From Halarchaeum nitratireducens (GTDB lineage Archaea; Halobacteriota; Halobacteria; Halobacteriales; Halobacteriaceae), in the NCBI RefSeq assembly GCF_014647155.1, contig NZ_BMOQ01000001.1, forward strand, positions 1 through 64,000: a DNA stretch of 64,000 nucleotides. The letters are read 5' to 3'. Position numbers and translations under genes: made by a program. Of this stretch, positions 45,772-54,198 are shown piece after piece. The stretch's first letter is position 1. Every line of letters starts with the position of its first letter. The notes beneath the pieces are model-generated. The model did not search any database. It was not told where the DNA came from and saw nothing but the letters and a program-made list of their open reading frames with translations.

Positions 45772-45826
45772 GTCCCGCGGTCGGATACGGTCGCGCGCCG
45801 TCGACGCCCCGACTCCCCCCGCCGCC

Positions 45827-45943
45827 TCAGTTCCCGACCTCGGTCACCGGCTCCACGAGGCGTTCGCCGTCCGCGGCGTGGGGGACCGCGGCGACGATCA
45901 CGGGCGCGACGACGGGCGCGATCGCCCGCTCGATCGGGTCATC
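45827..45943 (-). pseudogene. Start-less 38-codon frame, possible decayed microgene
   Basis: A protein-like frame DDPIERAIAPVVAPVIVAAV then PHAADGERLVEPVTEVGN ends at a TGA. It has a hydrophobic helix and an acidic tail, like haloarchaeal small proteins, but no in-frame ATG, GTG or TTG before an upstream TAG. An ATG is present one base out of frame at its beginning. It may be a gene with a start-region indel, or chance. Confidence 0.3.
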
Positions 45944-45992
45944 CTTCGACCTTCGAACCCGTCGAATCTACCCTTGGACCGTTCTCGGCCGC

Positions 45993-46553
45993 TCACGCGA
46001 GCTGCACGCCGATCCACATCGCGCTCGCGGCCACGATCGGGATGGTGAGGTTGTCGTCGATCACGTGTCCCCGGACCGTCGGTGACAGCCCGTCAGCGAG
46101 CGTCGCGCCGAGCGCGCCGAGGGCGGCGGGCAGGAGCGCCACGCCCGACGTCACGCCGAGGACGACGCAGAGCGCGAACGTCGCGGCCATCACCCCGAGC
46201 GGCTTGCGATCGAGGCCGCCCGCGTGGAGCATCCCGCTGAACGGATCGGCGAGCGCGAGCAGCAACATCGCGGGCGCCGCGACGTGCGGCGGGAAGCCGA
46301 GGCCGGTGACGGCCATTCCCACGACGTAGAGGAAGTAGCCGGCGAGATGCTCCTGCTCGTACTCGCGTGTGAGTCGGTCGTACACCGCCCACTCCGCGCG
46401 CCCCGAGAGCCGCAGGTATTCGAGGACGGCGCCGAGCGCGAGCCCGCAGACGAGGATCCACTCGATCCATCGCCACGCGACGAGGCCGAAGAGCCACGCG
46501 AGCGGGACGACCGCCCCGGACGCGTGGACGGCGCGCCGCCCGAGCTCGGGCAT
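45993..46553 (-). CDS. Dolichol kinase-like membrane protein
   Basis: 186 residues, about five to six membrane helices. The N-terminus MPELGRRAVHASGAVVPLAW (R-x-x-VH-x-x-G) and the C-terminal GATLADGLSPTVRGHVIDDNLTIPI (E/D-x-x-x-x-x-x-DDNL-x-x-P) are the SEC59/dolichol kinase, VTE6-like signature. It would phosphorylate a polyprenol for glycan lipid carriers. It directly adjoins glyS (adjacent stops and starts, same strand), a likely operon of CBS-glyS-this gene. Confidence 0.85.
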   Translation of the reverse strand: MPELGRRAVHASGAVVPLAWLFGLVAWRWIEWILVCGLALGAVLEYLRLSGRAEWAVYDRLTREYEQEHLAGYFLYVVGMAVTGLGFPPHVAAPAMLLLALADPFSGMLHAGGLDRKPLGVMAATFALCVVLGVTSGVALLPAALGALGATLADGLSPTVRGHVIDDNLTIPIVAASAMWIGVQLA

Positions 46554-48293
46554 CTACAGGTCGTCGAAGGTCGTCTCGCCCGCCCGGAGGTCGGCGAGGA
46601 CGGCGCCGAGGTCGGCGGTCGGGACGCGGACCTGCTCGGTGCTGTCGCGCTCGCGCAGCGTCACCGTCTCCGGCACCTCGGTGACGCTCTCGTAGTCGAC
46701 CGTGACGCAGAACGGCGTCCCGACCTCGTCCTGGCGGCGGTAGCGTCGCCCGATGTTCCCCGAGTCGTCGTAGGTGACGTCGTAGCCGTCCGCGCGGAGG
46801 TCAGCGGCGATCTCGCGGGCCCGCTCGCCCATCCCGTCCTTATCCATCAGCGGGAAGACGGCCACGCCGGTCGGCGCGACGGCGGGATCGAGGCGGAGGA
46901 CGGTTCGCTCGCCCTCGTCGACCTCGTCCTCGTCGTAGGCGTGCGCGAGCACGGTGTAGACGGTGCGGTCGATGCCGATGGAGGGCTCGACGACGTGCGG
47001 CGTGACGTGTCGCCCCGCCTCCGTCTCCTCGGCGAACTCGAAGCCGGTCTTCTCGGTCGGGACGGTGTACGTCTCGCCGTCGACGTCCACCGCGACCTCC
47101 TCGCCCTCGAAGGCGGTCCGGTCGCGCTCGGCGAGCGCCGCGAGGGCGTCCGCGACGTCGGCGGCCGCCCCGCCGAACTCCGGCCCGAGGTACGACATGT
47201 CGGGGTCGACGCTCGCGCGCTCGACCGTCTTCGGCTCGTCGTACTGCTTGAACACGGTGAAGGTCTCCGTACCGTGCTCGGCGTGCTTCGAGAGGTCGTA
47301 GTCACCCCGGTAGGCGTAGCCCGCGATCTCGATCCACTCGGGGGCCTCGCCCGGCGCCGAGACGTCCGCCTCGGCGTCCCAGCAATCGGAGGCGTAGTGA
47401 GCGCGCTCGCCCGGCTGGTGTTGCCGGTAGCGGAAGCGATCGAAGTCGACGCCGATCGTCTCGTACCACTCCGTGGCGACGCCCAGGTAGTACGCGACCC
47501 ACGGGTCGACGATCCCCTCCGCCACGGCGTCGCCGACGGTCGTCTCGACGTAGTCCCCGTCGGGCTGGTTCGCCGCGGGATAGAGCGTCACGTCGACGTC
47601 CGCGACCGCGGAGACGTCCGGGGCGTCCCCGTCGGGATCGACGAAGAGTTCGAGTTCGGCCTGCGTGAACTCGCGCGTGCGGACGAGGGCGTTCCGGGGG
47701 CTGATCTCGTTCCGGTACGACTTCCCGATCTGCGTGACGCCGAAGGGGAGCTGCCCGCGGGCGTACTCCTTGAGCCGCGGGAACTCGACGAAGATCCCCT
47801 GTGCGGTCTCGGGCCGGAGGTAGCCCGTCTGGCTCGTGCCCGGCCCAATGTTCGTCTCGAACATGAGGTTGAACTCCTCGACGGGCTGGCCGGCGAGCGC
47901 CGCGCCGCAGGACGGACAGACGATGTCGTGGGCGTCGAGGAGCGCCGCGACCTCGTCGGTCGGGAGGCTCTCGGCCTCCTCGATGTCCGTGGCGCCCTCG
48001 ATGAGGTGGTCGGCGCGATGGCTCTCGCCGCACTCCGCGCACTCGACGAGCATGTCGTCGAACCCGTCTAGGTGCCCGGAGGCCTCGAAGACGGGCTCGG
48101 GCATAACGGTGGGAGCGTCGATCTGCATGTGCCCCTCCGCGAGGGCGAAGCGCTGGCGCCACGTCTCCTCGACGTGCGCTTTCAGCGACGCGCCCTGCGG
48201 ACCGTAGGTGTAGAACCCGGAGACGCCGCCGTAGGCTTCGCTCGACTGGAAGAAGAACCCGCGGCGCTTGGCGAGTTCGACGAGGTCCGTCAT
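46554..48293 (-). CDS. glyS: Glycyl-tRNA synthetase, alpha2 type
   Basis: Class-II synthetase that charges tRNA-Gly. 579 residues: FFFQSSEAYGGVSGFYTYGPQG start, motif 2 SYRNEISPRNALVRTREFTQAELELF, zinc-binding pairs CAECGESH and CPSCGAALAG, motif 3 VEPSIGIDRTVYTVLAHAY, and a C-terminal anticodon domain (APTGVAVFPLMDKD; DDSGNIGRRYRRQDEVGTP). ATG at 48293 overlaps the CBS gene's end by 4 nt. Confidence 0.96.
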   Translation of the reverse strand: MTDLVELAKRRGFFFQSSEAYGGVSGFYTYGPQGASLKAHVEETWRQRFALAEGHMQIDAPTVMPEPVFEASGHLDGFDDMLVECAECGESHRADHLIEGATDIEEAESLPTDEVAALLDAHDIVCPSCGAALAGQPVEEFNLMFETNIGPGTSQTGYLRPETAQGIFVEFPRLKEYARGQLPFGVTQIGKSYRNEISPRNALVRTREFTQAELELFVDPDGDAPDVSAVADVDVTLYPAANQPDGDYVETTVGDAVAEGIVDPWVAYYLGVATEWYETIGVDFDRFRYRQHQPGERAHYASDCWDAEADVSAPGEAPEWIEIAGYAYRGDYDLSKHAEHGTETFTVFKQYDEPKTVERASVDPDMSYLGPEFGGAAADVADALAALAERDRTAFEGEEVAVDVDGETYTVPTEKTGFEFAEETEAGRHVTPHVVEPSIGIDRTVYTVLAHAYDEDEVDEGERTVLRLDPAVAPTGVAVFPLMDKDGMGERAREIAADLRADGYDVTYDDSGNIGRRYRRQDEVGTPFCVTVDYESVTEVPETVTLRERDSTEQVRVPTADLGAVLADLRAGETTFDDL

Positions 48294-49138
48294 AGCGAGG
48301 CGACGAGATCGACGTCCCGGACGATGCCGGTGAGCGCGTCGCCCTCAACGAGCGGGAGCTGTTCGATGTCGTGTTCGAGGAGCCGCTGGGCGGCCTCCCG
48401 GGCCGTCCGACGCTTCGTCACCGTCACGGGGTCCGCGGTCATGAACTCGCTGACGGGCTCGCCCGGGATCTCGACGTTCCGCGTCGGGAAGTAGCGATTC
48501 CCGGTGGCCTTGAGCGACTCCCACTTCCACTCGTCGTCGTCGCCGGCGACGCTCGCGCCGACGTCGTCCTCGCCCTCGACGACGCGCGCGACGTCGATGA
48601 CGTCCGGTTCGGTGAGGACGCCCGCCATGTCCGCCTCGTCGTCGAGCACGATGGCGTACGGGACGTCGGCGTACGCGATCTCGCGCTCCGCGACGGGGAG
48701 CGGCGTGCCGGCGTAGGTCGTGTTCACGTCGCGGCGCGCGAGGTCGCCGCAGGTCGCCTCGCCCGCGACGTCGCCGTCCGCGATGGCCCGCACGACGTCG
48801 GTGATGGTGACGATGCCGGTGAGTCGCTCGCCGTCCACGACGGGGACGCGGCGGGCGCCCTCGGTGGCCATCAGGCGCCCGACTTCGACGACGGACGTGT
48901 CGCCGCTGGTGGTGGGAACCTCACGTAGCAGGAGTGCGAGCTGGTCCTCGTCGGGATCCTCGATCAGGTCCGCACGGGAGATCAGCCCTCGATAGACCTC
49001 CTCGTCGCCCTCCCCTTTCACGACGGGGACGGCCGAGAAGTGGCGCTCCTGAAGGTACTCCAGCACGTCGTCGCGGGTCCCCGGGAGCGAGACGGTTACG
49101 ACGTCCGCCCGCGGCGTCATCACGTCGGCGACTTTCAT
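48290..49138 (-). CDS. Four-CBS-domain regulatory protein
   Basis: 282 residues made of four CBS domains. They can be seen from VADVMTPRADVVTVSLPG, DTSVVEVGRLMATEGARRVP VVDG-type repeats, AYADVPYAIVLDDEADMAG, and VSEFMTADPVTVTKRRTAREAAQRLLEHDIEQLP. CBS pairs bind adenine nucleotides or SAM. No catalytic domain is attached. It is the upstream gene of the CBS-glyS-dolichol kinase run, with a 4-nt overlap to glyS. Confidence 0.9.
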   Translation of the reverse strand: MKVADVMTPRADVVTVSLPGTRDDVLEYLQERHFSAVPVVKGEGDEEVYRGLISRADLIEDPDEDQLALLLREVPTTSGDTSVVEVGRLMATEGARRVPVVDGERLTGIVTITDVVRAIADGDVAGEATCGDLARRDVNTTYAGTPLPVAEREIAYADVPYAIVLDDEADMAGVLTEPDVIDVARVVEGEDDVGASVAGDDDEWKWESLKATGNRYFPTRNVEIPGEPVSEFMTADPVTVTKRRTAREAAQRLLEHDIEQLPLVEGDALTGIVRDVDLVASL

Positions 49139-49567
49139 GGCGCCGACTAGAACGGCGGTCCATTTGTAGGCTACGCACCGTCTCTCCCTGCCTCGCCTCC
49201 CTGGTGAAGGCGAGCGAGGGGAGAGACAAGTGGTGAGCCAGGGGTAGTGCGGTAGCGGTGCAGTGACGGTGCGGTGACGGGACGGTGCGGTGACGGGACG
49301 ACAGCGGTTCGATGTCCCCTCTATCTCTCCCGCCTCTTCGGTGAGGCGAATGAGGTGATCCCCGCTGCCAATATTCTAAATGGTCGTTCATTCGGTATTG
49401 TCGTATGTTCGATACACGTTCGTCCTGTTCGGATGTATATTACAGAATATTCAGATATTACCGGGGTGCAATAACTTCATGCGTCTACCTTTTTGGCCAA
49501 AAGGTGCGACAGTCACGGGGAATCATCGATGGGCTTAAGTGGGTGCTGTCTCCTCGTATCAGATGAC
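49139..49567. other. 429-nt gap with hairpin, 16-bp repeat and AT-rich island
   Basis: Three features, no gene. (1) A hairpin at about 49180-49228 with GTCTCTCCCT and AGGGGAGAGAC-type arms. (2) A tandem 16-bp unit ACGGTGCGGTGACGGG at 49266-49297, twice. (3) An AT-rich island at about 49368-49480, unlike the rest of the window, bounded by inverted AATATTCT and AGAATATT. A GCTTAAGT element lies near 49533, ahead of the small gene at 49568. Confidence 0.6.
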
Positions 49568-49741
49568 ATGGCATCCGATACGACCGTCGTGCCGAGCGCT
49601 GACGGCAGCGCCGGTGAGGTCATGGCCGCCGTCGACGAGGACGGCGGCGTGGAGCGGTACGTCATCGCCGACGTCGAACGCGACGGGGCTTGGCTCGCCA
49701 CCCCCACTGCGGAGGCGGCGCCGCTTCACGAGATGTGCTAA
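49568..49741 (+). CDS. 57-residue haloarchaeal small protein
   Basis: Starts MASDTTVVPSADGSAGEVMAA and continues VDEDGGVERYVIADVERDGAWL with a short end APLHEMC. The look, a small acidic two-strand module (VMAAVDEDG..RYVIADV..DGAWL), is found in a haloarchaeal DUF family that I cannot number with confidence. One cysteine is the last residue. It precedes the PPC gene by 38 nt in the same direction. Confidence 0.65.
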   Translation: MASDTTVVPSADGSAGEVMAAVDEDGGVERYVIADVERDGAWLATPTAEAAPLHEMC

Positions 49742-49779
49742 CCACGCCCCTTTTTCTCGCCCCGCCGCGACCCCCACAC

Positions 49780-50205
49780 ATGGACGCACGGGAAGTCACG
49801 GGCGATCGCGAGTTCGCCGTCCGCCTCGACTACGGCACGGAGTGGATCGACGAGATCGAATCCTTCGCCGCGGCCGCCGACGTCGAGGCCGGCTGGTTCC
49901 ACGCCACGGGCGCCGTCGAGGACGCCGAGCTCGCCTACTACGACCAGGACGCCTTCGCGTACGAGACCGTCAGCTACGACGAACCGCTCGAAGTCGCGTC
50001 GTGCACGGGGACGATCGCCCTCGGCGACGACGATGACGAACCCGCCGTCGCCGCGCACGTCGTCCTCTCGCGGCCCTCGGGGCAGTCGATCGCGGGCGCG
50101 CTCGAACGCGCGACGGTGTTCGACGGGGAGCTCTACTGTCGGACCTTCGACGACTACCTGACGCGCGACGTCGACCCGGCGGGCGGCCGAGCGCTGTGGG
50201 AGTAG
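49780..50205 (+). CDS. PPC/DUF296-domain protein
   Basis: 141 residues of a single PPC (plants and prokaryotes conserved, DUF296) domain. The pattern ALRLDYGTEWIDEIESFAAA-like start, AGWFHATGAVEDAELAYYD, CTGTIALGDD and VAAHVVLSRPSGQSIAGAL fits; family trimers bind metal or DNA in some cases. The usual His triad seems partly present (H43, H in AAHVVL). A role in regulation is only inferred. Upstream start choice avoids overlap with the 57-residue gene. Confidence 0.85.
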   Translation: MDAREVTGDREFAVRLDYGTEWIDEIESFAAAADVEAGWFHATGAVEDAELAYYDQDAFAYETVSYDEPLEVASCTGTIALGDDDDEPAVAAHVVLSRPSGQSIAGALERATVFDGELYCRTFDDYLTRDVDPAGGRALWE

Positions 50206-50387
50206 CGCGCGCTTTGCGCCGCGAACGACGAACGGGGAGCGAAGCGACCCGTGAGTAGCGAGGGCCGACGGCCCTCGAAACCGAACGGACGAGCGTCGAG
50301 CGTCGCGATCCGCGAGTAGCCGACGCGTCGCGGCGGCGGGGCGAGCACAACCCTCAAGAGCGTCAGCGCTGTACATGTCGTGAACTG

Positions 50388-53300
50388 ATGCGCCCGGTAG
50401 ACGACGCCTACTTCGAGGGGCTCGAATCGCAGTTGGACGAGGCCTTCGACGTCGCGGAAGCGGCGAAGACCCGCGGCGAGGACCCTGTTCCGGCGGTCGA
50501 GATCCCGGTCGCGCGCGACATGGCGGACCGCGTCGAGAACATCCTCGGGATCGAGGGCGTCGCGGAACGCGTCCGCGAACTGGAGGGCGAGATGGGCCGC
50601 GAGGAGGCGGCGCTCGCGCTCGTCGAGGACTTCGTCGAGGGGACGGTCGGCGACTACGACACCCGCGCGGGGAAGATCGAGGGCGCGGTCCGGACCGCCG
50701 TCGCCCTCCTCACCGAAGGCGTCGTCGCGGCCCCGATCGAGGGCATCGATCGCGTCGAACTGCTGCAGAACGGCGACGGGACGGAGTTCGTGAACGTCTA
50801 CTACGCGGGCCCGATCCGCTCGGCCGGCGGGACCGCACAGGCCCTCTCCGTGCTCGTCGCGGACTACGCGCGCTCCCTCTTGGGGATCGAGCAGTACGCC
50901 GCGCGCGACGACGAAGTCGAACGCTACGCCGAGGAGGTCTCGCTCTACGACGACGAGACCGGTCTCCAGTACTCGCCGAAGGACGAGGAGACGAAGTTCA
51001 TCGCCGAGCACATGCCGATCATGCTCGACGGGGAGGCCACGGGCGACGAGGAGGTCTCGGGCTTCCGCGATCTGGAGCGAGTCGACACGAACTCCGCGCG
51101 CGGCGGGATGTGTCTCGTGCTCGCGGAGGGGATCGCGCTCAAGGCGCCGAAGATCCAGCGCTACACGCGACAGCTCGACGAGGTGGAGTGGCCGTGGCTT
51201 CAGGATCTCATCGACGGGACGTACTACGACGATCACGGCGACGCGACGGGTGACGACGCCGACGGCGACGCGGCCGACGCGGACGCGGCCGAGGGAACCG
51301 AGACCGACGACGACGACGACGCGTCCGATCCCGACGGGCCGCCGCGAGTCGACTCCGCGGGGAAATACCTCCGCGACCTCATCGCGGGTCGACCGGTGTT
51401 CGGCCACCCCTCGGAGGTGGGCGGCTTCCGCCTGCGTTACGGCCGCGCGCGCAATCACGGCTTCGCGACGGCGGGCGTTCACCCCGCGACGATGCACGTC
51501 GTCGACGACTTCCTCGCGACCGGCACGCAGATCAAGACGGAGCGTCCGGGGAAGGCGGGCGGCGTCGTCCCGGTCGACTCCATCGAGGGGCCGACGGTCA
51601 AACTGGCGAACGGCGACGTCCGGCGGATCGACGACCCCGCGGAGGCCTTAGAGGTCCAGAACGGCGTCGTCGAGATTCTCGACTTGGGCGAATACCTCGT
51701 CAACTACGGGGAGTTCGTGGAGAACAACCACCCGCTCGCGCCCGCGGGATGGACGGTCGAGTGGTGGGAGCAGGCGTTCGCGGCGGCCGGCGCGGACGTG
51801 CAGGCCCTGCGCGATTCGCCGTACGTCGACCTCGCGGATCCGGACGCCGAGCAGGCCCTCTCGTGGGCGAGCGAGTACGACGCCCCGCTCCACCCCAAGT
51901 ACACCTACACGTGGCACGATCTCGACCTCGACGACCTGTGCGCGCTCGCGGAGGCCATCGACGGCGCGGCCGTGCAGGACGACACCCTCCAGATCCCGCG
52001 CACCGACGGCGCGCGCCGCGCGCTCGAACGCCTCCTCGTCGAGCACGCACAGGGCGAGGCGACGCTCGCCGTCGACGACTGGCGCCCGCTCGCCCGCACG
52101 CTCGGGTTCGACGACGACCTCGAACGCGACTGGACGAGCGACGACTTCGGAGCGGCGGTACGCGAGTGGCCGAACGCGATGAAGGCCGTCGAGGCCGTCG
52201 CGCCCTTCGCCGTCCAGGAGCGCGCTCCGACGCGCATCGGTAACCGAATGGGCCGCCCGGAGAAGTCCGAGTCCCGCGACCTCTCGCCCGCCGTCCACAC
52301 GCTCTTCCCCATCGGCGAGGCCGGCGGCCCGCAGCGCTCCTTCCGCGAGGCCGCCGACTACACGCCCGACATGCGCGCCGAGCAGGGCCTCGTCGACGTC
52401 CAGCTCGGCGAGCGCGTCTGCCCCGACTGCGGCGAACGCACCTACAAATCCCGCTGCGGGGCGTGTGGCGCGTGGACCGACCCACACTACGAGTGTGCGG
52501 ACTGCGGCGTCGTCGCCCGCCCCGACGAGTCCGGGCGCGTCGAGTGCCCGCGGTGCGAGCGCGAACTCGACAACGTCGAGCGTCAGACCGTCGACGTCCG
52601 GAGCGCCTACCGCGAGGCCCTCCAGGCCGTCGGCGAGCGCGAGAACGCCTACGATATCCTCAAGGGCGTCAAGGGGCTCACCTCGACGGAGAAGATCCCG
52701 GAACCCATCGAGAAGGGCGTCCTCCGCGCGAAACACGGTGTCACGACGTTCAAGGACGGCACCGTGCGATACGACATGACGGACCTCCCCGTCACCTCGG
52801 TGCGCCCCGCCGAACTCGACGTTTCCGTCGAACAGTTCCGCGAGCTCGGCTACGACACCGACATCGAAGGCCGCCCGCTCACGCACGACGACCAGCTCGT
52901 CGAGCTTCGCGTGCAGGACATCGTCCTCCCCGACGGCGCCGCCGAGCACATGCTCAAGACCGCGGACTTCGTCGACGACCTCCTCAGCGAGTATTACGGG
53001 ATGGACCCCTTCTACGAGGTCGAGGAGCGCGACGATCTCGTGGGGGAACTCGTCTTCGGTATGGCCCCCCACACGTCGGCCGCGGTCGTCGGCCGCGTCG
53101 TCGGCTTCACGTCCGCGGCGGTGGGGTACGCGCACCCGTACTTCCACGCCGCCAAGCGCCGGAACTGCGATGGCGACGAAGATTGCGTCATGCTCCTGAT
53201 GGACGGCCTGCTGAACTTCTCGAAGTCCTATCTCCCGGACAAGCGCGGCGGGCAGATGGACGCGCCCCTCGTGATGTCCTCGCGGATCGACCCGAGCGAG

Positions 53301-53912
53301 ATCGACGACGAGGCGCACAATATGGACGTCGTCGAGCACTACCCCCTGGAGTTCTACGAGGCGACCCGGGAGATGGCCGATCCCGAGGACGTCGACATCA
53401 CCATTGCGGAGGAGTCGCTCGGCACCGACGAGGAGTACACGGGCTTCCGACACACTCACGACACGACCGACATCGCCCTCGGTCCCGACTTATCGGCCTA
53501 CAAGACCCTCGGCTCGATGATGGAGAAGATGGACGCCCAGCTCGAGCTGGCGCGAAAGCTCCGCGCCGTCGACGAGACGGACGTCGCAGAGCGCGTCATC
53601 GAGGGCCACTTCCTCCCCGACCTCATCGGCAACCTCCGGGCGTTCAGCCGCCAGGAGACCCGCTGTCTCGACTGCGGAGAGAAGTACCGGCGAATGCCCC
53701 TCTCCGGTGACTGCCGGGAGTGCGGCGGGCGCGTCAACCTCACCGTCCACGAGGGCTCCGTGAACAAGTATATGGACACCGCACTTCAGGTCGCGGAGGA
53801 GTACGACTGCCGCGAGTACACGAAACAGCGCTTGGAGGTCTTGGAGGCCTCGCTCGAATCCGTCTTCGAGGACGACCACAACAAACAGTCCGGCATCGCG
53901 GACTTCATGTAG
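50388..53912 (+). CDS. polC: DNA polymerase D large subunit (DP2)
   Basis: Catalytic subunit of archaeal family-D polymerase, the main replicative enzyme with DP1. 1174 residues and no intein. I see the N-terminal conserved YAGPIRSAGGTAQALSVL, the zinc modules CPDCGERTYKSRCGACGAW and CADCGVV...CPRC, the catalytic segment NCDGDEDCVMLLMDGLLNFS, DKRGGQMDAPLVMSSRID, the C-terminal zinc module CLDCGEKY...CRECGGRV, and a last PCNA box QSGIADFM (1167-1174). An Asp/Ala-rich insert lies near 285-320. DP1 is not in the window. Confidence 0.97.
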   Translation: MRPVDDAYFEGLESQLDEAFDVAEAAKTRGEDPVPAVEIPVARDMADRVENILGIEGVAERVRELEGEMGREEAALALVEDFVEGTVGDYDTRAGKIEGAVRTAVALLTEGVVAAPIEGIDRVELLQNGDGTEFVNVYYAGPIRSAGGTAQALSVLVADYARSLLGIEQYAARDDEVERYAEEVSLYDDETGLQYSPKDEETKFIAEHMPIMLDGEATGDEEVSGFRDLERVDTNSARGGMCLVLAEGIALKAPKIQRYTRQLDEVEWPWLQDLIDGTYYDDHGDATGDDADGDAADADAAEGTETDDDDDASDPDGPPRVDSAGKYLRDLIAGRPVFGHPSEVGGFRLRYGRARNHGFATAGVHPATMHVVDDFLATGTQIKTERPGKAGGVVPVDSIEGPTVKLANGDVRRIDDPAEALEVQNGVVEILDLGEYLVNYGEFVENNHPLAPAGWTVEWWEQAFAAAGADVQALRDSPYVDLADPDAEQALSWASEYDAPLHPKYTYTWHDLDLDDLCALAEAIDGAAVQDDTLQIPRTDGARRALERLLVEHAQGEATLAVDDWRPLARTLGFDDDLERDWTSDDFGAAVREWPNAMKAVEAVAPFAVQERAPTRIGNRMGRPEKSESRDLSPAVHTLFPIGEAGGPQRSFREAADYTPDMRAEQGLVDVQLGERVCPDCGERTYKSRCGACGAWTDPHYECADCGVVARPDESGRVECPRCERELDNVERQTVDVRSAYREALQAVGERENAYDILKGVKGLTSTEKIPEPIEKGVLRAKHGVTTFKDGTVRYDMTDLPVTSVRPAELDVSVEQFRELGYDTDIEGRPLTHDDQLVELRVQDIVLPDGAAEHMLKTADFVDDLLSEYYGMDPFYEVEERDDLVGELVFGMAPHTSAAVVGRVVGFTSAAVGYAHPYFHAAKRRNCDGDEDCVMLLMDGLLNFSKSYLPDKRGGQMDAPLVMSSRIDPSEIDDEAHNMDVVEHYPLEFYEATREMADPEDVDITIAEESLGTDEEYTGFRHTHDTTDIALGPDLSAYKTLGSMMEKMDAQLELARKLRAVDETDVAERVIEGHFLPDLIGNLRAFSRQETRCLDCGEKYRRMPLSGDCRECGGRVNLTVHEGSVNKYMDTALQVAEEYDCREYTKQRLEVLEASLESVFEDDHNKQSGIADFM

Positions 53913-53915
53913 GAC

Positions 53916-54000
53916 GTTTTTGCCGCGAGGGGTCGCGCTCTGCGCGACCCCTCGCGGCAAAAACCTCCACTCAAAACTCCCGCGCGCCGCCGGCGCGCGG
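53916..54000. terminator. Long perfect hairpin after polC plus second palindrome
   Basis: A 23-bp perfect inverted repeat with a 3-nt loop (53916-53938 and 53942-53964), bordered by GTTTTTGCC and GGCAAAAAC, begins 3 nt after the polC stop. A 9-bp stem with 3-nt loop (53980-54000) follows after AAACTCCC. The arrangement repeats that behind tRNA-Arg. It is a candidate terminator or mRNA end cap for polC, or a mobile palindrome. Confidence 0.65.
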
Positions 54001-54023
54001 TGGGTGCGGTGCGGTTCCGCACC

Positions 54024-54093
54024 GCGCCGTGGCGCACCGTATCGTTCTGCGCCGCACCGCGCTGTGGCGAACCGTATCGTTCCGCGCCGCGTC
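54024..54093. repeat. Two imperfect 35-bp tandem copies
   Basis: Units 54024-54058 and 54059-54093 agree at 30 of 35 positions; the shared core is ACCGTATCGTTC. Nearby words such as GTACCGC and GGTGCGGTTCCGCACC make the whole 54000-54150 stretch repetitive. It carries no gene. Confidence 0.7.
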
Positions 54094-54198
54094 GTACCCG
54101 CTCCACGCCGTACTGCGCCGCACTATACCGTACCGCACCGCACTGCTTTGCTTCGTTCCCCTTCCTCGCGACGCCTCCGATCTGCCTACCTCGGGTCT

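Noticed and set aside
49246-49300. CRISPR-like short repeats
   Set aside because: Only two exact 16-bp units with no spacers; a simple tandem repeat. No cas genes are in the window.
50388-53912. Intein in polC
   Set aside because: The protein is of ordinary DP2 length and runs without a splicing block; there is no C-terminal HN-[CST] junction.
54000-54160. Repeat array as possible CRISPR or replication-origin iterons
   Set aside because: Two imperfect 35-bp copies directly adjoining, no spacer structure, no Orc1/Cdc6 gene nearby and no AT-rich unwinding element at this spot.
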